DNA from: an uncultured Pelagibacteraceae bacterium
Lineage (GTDB): Bacteria; Pseudomonadota; Alphaproteobacteria; Pelagibacterales; AG-422-B15
Reading direction: 5' to 3'
DNA: 40,372 bases
NCBI GenBank assembly: GCA_902584815.1
Contig: CACIBF010000009.1
Coordinates: 1-40,372, forward strand
A program made the translations under genes and the position numbers. Every line of letters starts with the position of its first letter. Position 1 is the first letter of the stretch. Shown here one piece after another: positions 26,218 to 34,597 of this stretch. The notes under the pieces are model-generated. The model was given only the letters and a program-made list of their open reading frames with translations. It was not told the DNA's origin and did no database searches.

Positions 26218-27507
26218 TTAAAAATTCATAAGTATATGGACATAAATACTTGCAAAATAACCAATTGCAATTACTGGAGTCCATTTTAGGTGACCAAAGA
26301 ATGTATACAATCCCTTAGCTTGACCCATTAGAGCAACACCTGCTGCTGATCCAATTGATAACATACTGCCTCCAACGCCTGCCGTAAGAGTGGCAAGCAA
26401 CCATTGGCTAATTGGCATAGCGGGATCCATACTCAAAACTGCAAACATAACTGGAATATTATCAACAATTGCAGAGAGTATTCCCACTAATATATTGGCA
26501 TTGGTTGCCCCTAAGTCAGTATACATAAATTCTGAGGCCATTTCTAAGTAACCAATCATACCTAAGCCACTAACTGCAATAATAACGCCAAAGAAGAATA
26601 GTAAAGTATCCCATTCAATATGAGCGATGTTTTGCAATACATCATATTTCTCCGTCGATGTAGAGTCATATTGTTTAATGAAATATCCATAAATTAAAAG
26701 ATAGGAAAGACCTGTCATCATTCCAAGTACAGGTGGTAAGTGAAAGAAATTATGAAAAGATACCGCTGTTATAATCGTAAGAATACCAAGTAGTATCATT
26801 ATTTTGCCACCATATTTTATTTCTGTATTCTCAACATTAAGTGATGGCTGGTCATCTTCAACAAAGAAACTCATGACTACTGCTGGTATAATATAATTTA
26901 CTATTGATGGAACTACCAATTGAAAGAAAGTAAAGAACTCAACTTTTCCAGCTTGCCATACCATTAAAGTGGTAATATCACCAAAAGGGCTAAATGCACC
27001 GCCTGCATTAGCTGCTACAACAATATTTATACATGCTATCGAAATAAATTTTGGACTCGAAGCTCCGACAGCCATTACAACAGCACATAGGACTAGTGCG
27101 GTCGTAAGATTATCGGCTAAAGGTGACATGAAAAATGCAATGACACCTGTTATCCAAAATAATTGACGGTAACTAAAATTCTTTTTTATAAGCCATACTT
27201 TAAGCACCTTAAAAACATTACGTTCTTCTAAGGCGGCTATATAAGTCATCGCAACGAGCAAGAAAAATGCCAGTTCGGCATATTCGAGCAATCCATGTCT
27301 AAATGTTTCCTCAACAACTTCTGCGTGCGGTGAGCCGCTATAAGCAATAGCAATAATTGCCCAAATTAAACCTGAAGCTAATATGACAGGCTTGCTCTTT
27401 CTTAAGTGAGTAAACTCTTCTGCCATAACTAGAAGATATGAAGCAGTAAATATCGCAAGTGAGAGAATTCCAGCAAATGTGAATGTTAAATCAATTGAAT
27501 GGTGCAT
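26218..27507 (-). CDS. nhaD: Na+/H+ antiporter NhaD
   Basis: The 429-residue integral membrane protein has about 12 helices and the NhaD-family stretches SPLADNLTTALVLCAVVMAVG, NIVVAANAGGAFSPFGDITTLMVWQAG, VDNIPVMFAVLSMDP and GSMLSIGSAAGVALMGQAKG. It exchanges sodium for protons across the inner membrane, useful in seawater. Its ATG lies 17 bases inside the end of thiP, so it is translated from the same message. No functional tie to thiamine is known. Confidence 0.94.
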   Translation of the reverse strand: MHHSIDLTFTFAGILSLAIFTASYLLVMAEEFTHLRKSKPVILASGLIWAIIAIAYSGSPHAEVVEETFRHGLLEYAELAFFLLVAMTYIAALEERNVFKVLKVWLIKKNFSYRQLFWITGVIAFFMSPLADNLTTALVLCAVVMAVGASSPKFISIACINIVVAANAGGAFSPFGDITTLMVWQAGKVEFFTFFQLVVPSIVNYIIPAVVMSFFVEDDQPSLNVENTEIKYGGKIMILLGILTIITAVSFHNFFHLPPVLGMMTGLSYLLIYGYFIKQYDSTSTEKYDVLQNIAHIEWDTLLFFFGVIIAVSGLGMIGYLEMASEFMYTDLGATNANILVGILSAIVDNIPVMFAVLSMDPAMPISQWLLATLTAGVGGSMLSIGSAAGVALMGQAKGLYTFFGHLKWTPVIAIGYFASIYVHILMNF

Positions 27508-29008
27508 ATTTATAAGTCCGACCTAATATATACTTTGGAATTAAAAAATATAATAAGCAATAAGCTAAAAATAGTAAGCTAAGAGCTCTTGCTTCTTCGA
27601 TTCTATAACTTCCCAACAACCTATATATTGTTTGAGTTAAAGTTGACAAGTCATTAGTTCCAAAAAAGGAAATAATCACCAAATCACTTGAGGATAAGAT
27701 GGAGGAAATACAAAAAGTATTAATTAATGGGCGTTTCAGCCGATTTAAATCCACTATCACAAATTTCTTAAACCCATAGAGATTTATACTTTCTGATAGA
27801 TTTAAATGTTCTTGAGATACTCTAAAATATGATGGTGATAAGTAATTATAGCTAAATGGCAAAATGAAAATTGTATTTATAACAATAACAATTATTATGC
27901 TTGGAATATTCAAAAGTAAAAATTCGTTTATAAAAATATAATAGCCAACAGCAATAATAGCAGGAGAAAAGATTATTAGTAAATAAAACCAAAGTTCTCT
28001 TTTATTTTTACTCCTACGAACGAACTCCAAGTTTCCATAAGTAAGAAGTATCGCCAATAAACCAGAGAAAGAAGAAATCTGAAGTGTTGTAATTAGTGAT
28101 GAAAAAAAGTAGTTACTCTGTATCACCAAGATAAGCTTATCATTTATTCCCTTTACAATTATATAAAGTACAGGTGAAAAAATAAAAATTATTAATATTA
28201 ATATTAATATATAATCAAACAGGTATTTAAAAGAATATGAAATATTATTTATACTTCTGCGCCTATCATCCAATATAAAATTGTTACTTTTAAAACTTTT
28301 AAAGAAAAAAATAAATATAGTGCTGCAAATTAGAATTTGAACTATTAAAAGAATAACAGCTTGGTTATAATCATTGAGAAATATAACTGATTGATAGATT
28401 GCAACTTCGATAGTTGAATATTTTGGTCCTCCACCTAATATTAAAATTGGTGTGAAGCTTACAAAACAGATAAAGGAAATTAAGACGAATAAACTTGGAA
28501 TATTTTTTTTTATTATTGGCCATTCACTAGCAAAAAAAAACCCTAGATGGCCTAGCCCCATCTGCCTTGCTAGGCTTTTTTCATTTGGGCTTATATCATT
28601 TAAACTTTGAATCAGGACCCGAGTTACAAGCGGAACATTCAGTACTACATGAGCTATTAAAATTCCGTGTAAGCCATAGATACTAAAAATATCACCGTAA
28701 AATAAAACTATCCCCAATACAGATATGATCGTTGGCAATACAAACATTATTGAAAGAGAGTCAATTACCATGTGTACACCATAAATATAATTATGTTTAA
28801 CAAGAAGGTGAGCAAACAATGAACCCAATAAAATCGTCAAAATTGCCGATAGAATAGATTGATATAAAGTAAAGAAACTTATTGAGAAAAGATATTCTGA
28901 AAGAATAAATTTTTTAGTGAAATCAAAATAAAAAAGAACACTTATTATAGGAAGAATTATACTTAAAATGATAACTAGAAAACAAAAATTAGAAAAAAAA
29001 TTTCTCAA
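27491..29008 (-). CDS. thiP: Thiamine ABC transporter permease
   Basis: The 505-residue protein has about 12 membrane helices and two binding-protein-dependent permease units. Two EAA-like loops are seen: ISPNEKSLARQMGLGHLGFF near residue 140 and VSQEHLNLSESINLYGFKKF near residue 395. The fused two-unit layout is typical of ThiP and of iron permeases. The TPP riboswitch upstream and the neighbouring thiB favour thiamine or its phosphates. No ATP-binding partner (thiQ) is present; nhaD follows instead. Confidence 0.88.
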   Translation of the reverse strand: MRNFFSNFCFLVIILSIILPIISVLFYFDFTKKFILSEYLFSISFFTLYQSILSAILTILLGSLFAHLLVKHNYIYGVHMVIDSLSIMFVLPTIISVLGIVLFYGDIFSIYGLHGILIAHVVLNVPLVTRVLIQSLNDISPNEKSLARQMGLGHLGFFFASEWPIIKKNIPSLFVLISFICFVSFTPILILGGGPKYSTIEVAIYQSVIFLNDYNQAVILLIVQILICSTIFIFFFKSFKSNNFILDDRRRSINNISYSFKYLFDYILILILIIFIFSPVLYIIVKGINDKLILVIQSNYFFSSLITTLQISSFSGLLAILLTYGNLEFVRRSKNKRELWFYLLIIFSPAIIAVGYYIFINEFLLLNIPSIIIVIVINTIFILPFSYNYLSPSYFRVSQEHLNLSESINLYGFKKFVIVDLNRLKRPLINTFCISSILSSSDLVIISFFGTNDLSTLTQTIYRLLGSYRIEEARALSLLFLAYCLLYFLIPKYILGRTYKYAPFN

Positions 29009-29899
29009 TTAGTCTATTGATGCTTTAAGCCATTCGGATATTAGTTTTGCTGTATCCAATTCTTTTGCCTCTAATTTAATTGGCACTTCCAGTTGACTCA
29101 TTTTTTTGGGCATAGCATTTTTATCAACGGGATACATTATATTTTTAGAGGATATAATCTTTTGAATATTTTCTGTCAGCACAAAGTCAACAAATGATTT
29201 TGCTAAATCAAAATTTTTAACATCTTTGTTTACTAAAATTAACTCCTCAGTTATTAAATGACCCTCTTCAAATATTAATGCTTCATACTTATATTCATCC
29301 TCATATTCTTGATGATAAAATGGTGATGTACTATAACTCAAAACAAGATCTGCTTTATTATCAAGAAACATGCCATATGCCTCTGACCAACCGGGCGTAT
29401 ATGTAATTATTTGGTCATTAAGTAACTTAAAATTTTCAATAAATGATTCAGGATAAATCTTCTTCATCCATCTTAACAAACCAAGTCCTACAGGGCTTGT
29501 TCTTGGATCTTGAACCACTATCTTTAAATTATTATTTGAAGCAAGTTCCTGAAAAGAATTCGGAGGATTTTCAATTTTATCTTTATTAAAAATAAATGCA
29601 AAATATCCATAATCATATCTTGCCCAATAATCTGAATCTCCCTCTTTAAAATCATTCACTTCCACTCCAAGAAGAATATCTTTTCCTTTTTTAAAAATAT
29701 TACTATTTAATGAACCAGCTTGATTAGTAGCAACGTATTGAACATCACAGTTACATATTTCTTCAAATTTTAATTCTATCTCTGGACCTGGTCCCCATTC
29801 AGATGAAAAAGAGTCATATGTTCCAATAATAAGAGTCTCCTTGGCATTCAGATGACTCGATAAAGTAAATAAAGTTATGATTATAATATTTTTGATCAT
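29009..29899 (-). CDS. thiB: Thiamine ABC transporter substrate-binding protein
   Basis: The 296-residue protein has a signal peptide (MIKNIIIITLFTLSSHLNA) and the ThiB features LIIGTYDSFSSEWGPGPEIELKFEEICNCDVQYV, GLGLLRWMKKIYPE, TYTPGWSEAYGMFL and VLSYSTSPFYHQ. It binds thiamine in the periplasm for ThiP. An in-frame ATG six codons upstream (29917) lies inside the riboswitch; the ATG at 29899 is the better start because GGAGGAG precedes it and the signal peptide then begins cleanly. thiP begins directly after the stop. Confidence 0.92.
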   Translation of the reverse strand: MIKNIIIITLFTLSSHLNAKETLIIGTYDSFSSEWGPGPEIELKFEEICNCDVQYVATNQAGSLNSNIFKKGKDILLGVEVNDFKEGDSDYWARYDYGYFAFIFNKDKIENPPNSFQELASNNNLKIVVQDPRTSPVGLGLLRWMKKIYPESFIENFKLLNDQIITYTPGWSEAYGMFLDNKADLVLSYSTSPFYHQEYEDEYKYEALIFEEGHLITEELILVNKDVKNFDLAKSFVDFVLTENIQKIISSKNIMYPVDKNAMPKKMSQLEVPIKLEAKELDTAKLISEWLKASID

Positions 29900-29900
29900 A

Positions 29901-29980
29901 GTCTCCTCCGCTAGCATTATCTAGATCAGGTTACGGGTCGTTTATATATAAACCTCTCAGCATTTAAGCTCCCCAGTGGT
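29901..29980 (-). promoter_or_regulatory. TPP riboswitch (thi box)
   Basis: Read on the minus strand the element has GGGGAGC, the CTGAGA loop, ACCCGTAACCTGATCTAG, GATAATGCTAGCG and GGAGGAG, in the order and spacing of the thi box. The 3' end GGAGGAG is also the thiB Shine-Dalgarno, so TPP binding should hide the ribosome site: translational control is expected. No terminator hairpin is seen before the ATG at 29899. Confidence 0.95.
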
Positions 29981-30025
29981 ATTAATATATGCTAAAAATG
30001 TATTAATTAAATATAATAAATGTGA

Positions 30026-30460
30026 ATGGACCATAAATTTTTATCAAATATCGAAAATTATAAGATTGATGAGGATCCAGGACCTTTTTCTAAAAATAAT
30101 GAATTCATCTATTATGCTGAAAAAGACGGTATCGTTTATAAAGGGTTTAAAGTTCTTGAAAAAAATTCAAACAAAGCCGGTATTGCTCATGGGGGAACTC
30201 ATATAGCCTTTGCAGATGGGATAATGGGATACACAGCATGGAAAACACATAAGCTTCCGTGCTTAACTGCTAAATTGAGTGGTAATTTTTTAGCACCAGC
30301 TCCATTAGGTTCGTGGGTTTATGGATTTGCTGAGATTACCAGAGCAACCAAGTCTATTATTTTTATGAAGTGTAATTTATATATAAATGACTCATTAATT
30401 TTTAATGCTGACGGAATTTTTAAAATTTTAAAAAATCACGGAACTCAAGATCCTTCATAA
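30026..30460 (+). CDS. PaaI-family hotdog thioesterase
   Basis: The 144-residue protein has the hotdog-fold signature IAHGGTHIAFADGIMGYTAW, where HGG and the aspartate of FAD form the PaaI-type active site, followed by LTAKLSGNFLAPAPLGSWVYGFAEI. It should hydrolyse an acyl-CoA; the substrate is not known. It shares the last base of its stop with the ATG of the alpha/beta hydrolase, so the two are co-translated and may act in one pathway. Confidence 0.88.
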   Translation: MDHKFLSNIENYKIDEDPGPFSKNNEFIYYAEKDGIVYKGFKVLEKNSNKAGIAHGGTHIAFADGIMGYTAWKTHKLPCLTAKLSGNFLAPAPLGSWVYGFAEITRATKSIIFMKCNLYINDSLIFNADGIFKILKNHGTQDPS

Positions 30461-31419
30461 TGTTAAAAGATTTTAATTTAGATAATTTTAAATTAATAAA
30501 AAATAATGAAATCTATCTTAATGTTTATTGTGACGGGATTGGACCATTAGTAATTATGGCGCACGGTTGGCCTGAGTCATGGTATTCCTGGAGACATCAG
30601 ATTAAGTTTCTAGTAGCTAATGGATTTTCAGTAGCCGTATTAGACATGAGAGGATACGGAGACTCATCAAAGCCTCATACAATTACTGATTATGATATTA
30701 AGAAACTAACATCAGATCTAATCGCGACCGCGGATTATTTAAAAGCAGAAAATTTTTATTTGATGGGACATGATTGGGGAGCACCGGTAGTTTGGAACAC
30801 ATGTTTAGATTTTGAGTCGAGAGTTATAAAAGCTTGTGGTATGAGCGTACCCTATATGGTTTCACAAAGTTCTCCAATTGAAACAATGAAGTTTCTTTTT
30901 AAGGATTACTTTTTTTATATGTTATATTTTCAAAATGAGGGGATAGTAGAAAAAGAATTGGAAAAAGATATGAAGTCATCATTGATGAACATATATGGAT
31001 CATTACAATCTGATGGCTCTTCATCTGAAACATTTCAACCTAAACCTCTTACAAAAGATATGACTTTTCTCAAGTCAATTGGCTCATTTGATAAGATTCC
31101 TAAATGGTTAACTGAAGAAGATTTTAATTATTATCTCAGTAGATTTCAAAATGGAGGTATGAGAGGACCAATAAATTGGTACAGAAATATAGACCGCAAT
31201 TGGGAGATAACCAAAGATACTCATCAATTAAAAATTAATGTTCCAACATGTTTTCTATGTGGGGAAGACGATCCTGTAAGTGCTTGGGCGCCAATCGATA
31301 AGAACAACTACTCTAAACTTGAATTAAGCAAAATTATTAAAGGTGCAGGTCATTGGCTTCAGCAAGAGAAGCCAGAAGAGGTAAACAAGATTATTTTAGA
31401 TTTTTTTAAACCTAATTAA
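30460..31419 (+). CDS. Alpha/beta hydrolase, epoxide-hydrolase-like
   Basis: The 319-residue protein has the family motifs HGWPESWYSWRHQI (HGxP oxyanion site), DMRGYGDSSKP, the nucleophile elbow GHDWGAPVVW with aspartate as nucleophile, and a C-terminal GAGHWLQQEKPEEV with the catalytic histidine. An aspartate nucleophile and HGWP point to soluble epoxide hydrolase rather than an esterase; haloalkane dehalogenase is a less likely alternative. No signal peptide. Physiological substrate unknown. Confidence 0.9.
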   Translation: MLKDFNLDNFKLIKNNEIYLNVYCDGIGPLVIMAHGWPESWYSWRHQIKFLVANGFSVAVLDMRGYGDSSKPHTITDYDIKKLTSDLIATADYLKAENFYLMGHDWGAPVVWNTCLDFESRVIKACGMSVPYMVSQSSPIETMKFLFKDYFFYMLYFQNEGIVEKELEKDMKSSLMNIYGSLQSDGSSSETFQPKPLTKDMTFLKSIGSFDKIPKWLTEEDFNYYLSRFQNGGMRGPINWYRNIDRNWEITKDTHQLKINVPTCFLCGEDDPVSAWAPIDKNNYSKLELSKIIKGAGHWLQQEKPEEVNKIILDFFKPN

Positions 31420-31464
31420 ATTGATTGCAGTATCATTTGATATTATATACATTCATTCAGTTTT

Positions 31465-31541
<77 letters not shown>

Positions 31542-31561
31542 TCATTAGTTAAGTTGACAAC

Positions 31562-32602
31562 ATGAATAAACCTATTGATAAAAATTTTAAAATGCCAGCT
31601 GAATGGCACAGTCACGACTGCTGCTGGATGCAATGGCCAACCGATGTGACTGGAGACTACGCTGAGATTGAATCTTGGGCTCACTTCGACTTAGAGAAAG
31701 CAAGAGTAGCATGGGCAAATGTCGCAAATACCATTTCTAAATTTGAAAAGTTAAAAATGATAGTCCATCCAGATAACATTTCTAGTGCTCAAAGTTTATT
31801 AAATCCTTCCATACAAGTTCTACCTCTTGAATTAAATGATGCGTGGGCTAGAGACTCTGGAGCAATATTTTTATTGGATAAGGATGGTAAGCTGGGTGGA
31901 GTTGATTCTGATTTTAATTGTTGGGGATATAAAATTAATTTTGAATTGGATGATAAAGTTGCAAAGTTTATGATCAATGAGTCTAAAGCAGAGTATTTTA
32001 AAAATAATATGGTCTTAGAAGGTGGATCCATTCATGTCGATGGAGAAGGAACTTTATTGACCACAGAGCAGTGCTTATTAAATAAAAATAGAAATCCATC
32101 ATTATCTAAATTAGAAATAGAAAAAAATCTAAAAGAGTATTTTGGTATTAATAAGGTAATTTGGTTAAAGCATGGAACTGATGAAGGAACTGATGGTCAT
32201 ATAGATAATGTAGCATGTTTTACAGAACCAGGTATCGTTTCTGCAATGGTGTGTAGTGATAAAAATGATTCTTATTATGAAATATTAAATGAAAATTTAG
32301 AGACGCTTAAGACATCAACAGACTCTAAGGGCAATAGGCTTAAAGTTATTGAAATTGAAATGTCATACCAAAGACTTGTACCCGGTAGTGATGAGCCTTG
32401 TTCTTATATTAACTACTATATAGCTAATGGTGGAATCATTATGCCTATTTATAATGATACAAAGGCAGATGAGGCTGCTGTAAATCAAATTAAGTCTGCT
32501 TTCCCAGATAGGAAAATTGTTTGCATTGATGGTCATGATATACATATGGGTGGAGGTAATGTACATTGTATTACCCAACAACAACCGAAAGGTCACTTAT
32601 GA
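31562..32602 (+). CDS. aguA: Agmatine deiminase
   Basis: The enzyme converts agmatine to N-carbamoylputrescine and ammonia. The 346-residue product has MPAEWHSHDCCWMQWP at the N-terminus, NDAWARDSGAIFLL, MVLEGGSIHVDGEGTLLTTEQCLLN, HGTDEGTDGHIDNVACF with the catalytic histidine, and the nucleophile C336 in MGGGNVHCITQQQP. Its stop overlaps the aguB start by four bases. A tRNA-Pro lies 20 bases upstream. Confidence 0.97.
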   Translation: MNKPIDKNFKMPAEWHSHDCCWMQWPTDVTGDYAEIESWAHFDLEKARVAWANVANTISKFEKLKMIVHPDNISSAQSLLNPSIQVLPLELNDAWARDSGAIFLLDKDGKLGGVDSDFNCWGYKINFELDDKVAKFMINESKAEYFKNNMVLEGGSIHVDGEGTLLTTEQCLLNKNRNPSLSKLEIEKNLKEYFGINKVIWLKHGTDEGTDGHIDNVACFTEPGIVSAMVCSDKNDSYYEILNENLETLKTSTDSKGNRLKVIEIEMSYQRLVPGSDEPCSYINYYIANGGIIMPIYNDTKADEAAVNQIKSAFPDRKIVCIDGHDIHMGGGNVHCITQQQPKGHL

Positions 32603-33465
32603 GAGAAATAAAAGTTGCCGCTACTCAAATGGCTTGTTCAGAAAATACAGATGAAAATGTCGATAAAGCAATCGAATTAATTACCAAAGCTTCAAAAGAA
32701 GGAGCGAATATTATTCTTATCCAAGAATTATTCGGGAATGTCTATTTTTGTAAAGATCAAAAAGATCAGTATTTTGATTTAGCGATGCCATTTGATGGCC
32801 ATCCAATTTTAAATACAATGTCAAAAGTAGCAAAAGAACACAATGTGGTTTTACCTATTAGCTATTTTGAAAAGTCAAATAAGGCTTATTTTAATTCGGT
32901 AGCAATTATTAATGCAGATGGATCTATTTTAGGTAACTATCGTAAATCTCATATTCCTGATGGACCTGGATACCAAGAAAAATTTTATTTCAATCCAGGA
33001 GATACTGGATTCAAAGTCTGGGATACAAGTTTTGCAAAAATTGGAGTTGGAATTTGTTGGGATCAATGGTCTTCTGAGGCAGCTAGAATAATGTCTCTTC
33101 AAGGTGCTGAGGTTATTTTTTATCCAACTGCAATAGGCGGTGAGCCAGATAGTGAAGATGATTATGATAGTTCTGATATGTGGCAACGAGCCATGATCGG
33201 ACACTCAGCATGTAATCAAGTTCCTATAGTTGCTTCAAATCGTATTGGAACAGAGTCGGGCGATACATGTAATAATTTCTTTTATGGTCGTTCATTTATT
33301 ACTGACTATAAAAGCGATATGCTTGCAGAAGGAAGTAGGGATAAAGAAGAAGTGCTTGTTGCAAGTATAAACTTAGATGAAGCAGAGTCATTTAGAAGAA
33401 CTTGGGGTATCTTTAGAGATAGAAGACCTGATCTATACGCACCTCTAATGAGCCTAGATGGATAA
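32599..33465 (+). CDS. aguB: N-carbamoylputrescine amidase
   Basis: This nitrilase-family enzyme hydrolyses N-carbamoylputrescine to putrescine, CO2 and ammonia, the second step after AguA. The 288-residue product has the catalytic triad E43 (LIQELFGN), K116 (NYRKSHIPDGPGY) and C153 (GVGICWDQWSSEAAR). The frame is open upstream into aguA, but the ATG at 32599 overlapping the aguA stop gives the usual MREIKVAATQM start. Confidence 0.97.
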   Translation: MREIKVAATQMACSENTDENVDKAIELITKASKEGANIILIQELFGNVYFCKDQKDQYFDLAMPFDGHPILNTMSKVAKEHNVVLPISYFEKSNKAYFNSVAIINADGSILGNYRKSHIPDGPGYQEKFYFNPGDTGFKVWDTSFAKIGVGICWDQWSSEAARIMSLQGAEVIFYPTAIGGEPDSEDDYDSSDMWQRAMIGHSACNQVPIVASNRIGTESGDTCNNFFYGRSFITDYKSDMLAEGSRDKEEVLVASINLDEAESFRRTWGIFRDRRPDLYAPLMSLDG

Positions 33466-33475
33466 ATAAAAAAAT

Positions 33476-33754
33476 ATGAAAGCTAAAATATTTAGACCTT
33501 CTAAAACTGCAATGCAATCAGGAAGAGCAAAAGAAAAATCATGGAAGCTGATAATAGATGACGGATCTCATCAAACAAAAGATCCTCTAATAGGCTGGAA
33601 TGGTGGAGCCACTACCAAGTCACAGATTAATTTATTTTTTTCATCTAAGGAAAAAGCAATAAATTATGCTGAAAGGCATAAATTGGATTATGATGTTCTT
33701 GAATCTTCGAACAGAAGAATTATAAGTAAATCATACGCGGATAATTTTAAATAA
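33476..33754 (+). CDS. NADH dehydrogenase accessory subunit, NDUFS4-like (ETC complex I conserved region)
   Basis: The 92-residue protein carries KAKIFRPSKTAMQSGRAKEKSWKL, then LIGWNGGATTKSQINLFFSSKEKAINYAERHKLDYDV, the signature of the NDUFS4 family. In mitochondria and alphaproteobacteria this subunit stabilises the NADH-oxidising arm of complex I. As in most alphaproteobacteria, it is unlinked to the main nuo cluster. It lies 10 bases after aguB, so it may share its transcript, and two bases before tRNA-Arg. Confidence 0.93.
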   Translation: MKAKIFRPSKTAMQSGRAKEKSWKLIIDDGSHQTKDPLIGWNGGATTKSQINLFFSSKEKAINYAERHKLDYDVLESSNRRIISKSYADNFK

Positions 33755-33756
33755 AT

Positions 33757-33832
<76 letters not shown>

Positions 33833-33834
33833 TT

Positions 33835-34467
33835 ATGATGAAAAAATTTTTACTATTAATAGTTCTTTTAATTTCCCCAAATGTCTTTGCGGATACTGCT
33901 TATGATTTATATATGAGTGGCAATAAAGCAGAAGGGATTGCGAAGTGGAAAGATGAGTCAAATAATGGAAGTCTTTCTGCAAAATATATACTAGGCATGC
34001 TTTATAGTGATGCTGCTCAAATTGGTTTATGTCAAATAGATGACTTTTGTATAATAAATAAAAAGTTTTCAAATTATAAAAAAGCAAAAAAAATTTTTGA
34101 AGAATTATACCGTGAGGGTGATGCAAGAGGAGCTTATGCTCTTGGTGAATTCTATGATGATTATCCATTTATTCGAACTAATTATAAGAAAGCAGCTGAA
34201 TTTTATCTATATGCAGCAAAAAGAGGAGTGCCAGAGGCACAGTATAATATTGCTAATATGTATGAAAGAGGAGACGGAGTTAAGAAAGATATAGTTCAGT
34301 CAGTAAGATGGTACCTTCAATGTAATGTTTCATCATTATGCGCAGCTGGGCAAGAGGGCATAGACGATTTAATTGTTCAATTAACTGATGAAGAATTTGA
34401 TTATGCAAAATCATTAGTAGATTACGACATGAAAGACGTTGATATAAGAATAACTGTAGGACGATAA
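33835..34467 (+). CDS. Exported Sel1-repeat protein
   Basis: The 210-residue protein has a signal peptide (MMKKFLLLIVLLISPNVFA, cleavage before DTAYD). The mature part contains Sel1-like repeats: ARGAYALGEFYDDYPFIRTNYKKAAEFYLYAAKRG, then VPEAQYNIANMYERGDGVKKDIVQSVRWYLQC, plus two weaker ones before. Such alpha/alpha repeats mediate protein contacts; the partner is unknown. Two cysteine-rich spots (GLCQIDDFC, QCNVSSLC) may form disulfides in the periplasm. It starts two bases after tRNA-Arg. Confidence 0.85.
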   Translation: MMKKFLLLIVLLISPNVFADTAYDLYMSGNKAEGIAKWKDESNNGSLSAKYILGMLYSDAAQIGLCQIDDFCIINKKFSNYKKAKKIFEELYREGDARGAYALGEFYDDYPFIRTNYKKAAEFYLYAAKRGVPEAQYNIANMYERGDGVKKDIVQSVRWYLQCNVSSLCAAGQEGIDDLIVQLTDEEFDYAKSLVDYDMKDVDIRITVGR

Positions 34468-34597
34468 GTTGTATAAAACTTATCCACACTAACAATATAT
34501 AGTATCAAATATCATAGAAATTTTTAGTTTCATTTCACTCACTTTTTGTGTTTATACTGCCTTCTATTTAATTAAATTAAAAGAAGGATTAATTAAT
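34468..34597 (+). promoter_or_regulatory. bztA upstream region with possible promoter
   Basis: The 130-base spacer holds a perfect DnaA-box word TTATCCACA at 34480-34488, a -10-like TATACT at 34553-34558 without a good -35, and the Shine-Dalgarno AGAAGGA at 34582-34588, nine bases before the ATG. It must contain the promoter for the transporter operon; only the Shine-Dalgarno is certain. Confidence 0.45.

Noticed and set aside
29900-29917. In-frame ATG extending thiB by six codons
   Set aside because: The ATG and following codons belong to the conserved core of the TPP riboswitch, and the Shine-Dalgarno GGAGGAG serves the ATG at 29899.
32566-32598. Upstream ATG extending aguB by 11 residues
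   Set aside because: It lies in the aguA coding end and adds residues absent from the family; the ATGA overlap start fits better.
33833-34168. Minus-strand frame of 111 residues opposite the Sel1-repeat gene
   Set aside because: Low-complexity composition rich in H, L and Y, typical of the antisense of an AT-rich gene; the plus-strand frame has a signal peptide and clear repeats.
34465-34597. Replication origin near the Sel1-repeat gene
   Set aside because: Only one DnaA box is present and none of the usual origin neighbours (hemE, parA, dnaA, dnaN) are nearby.
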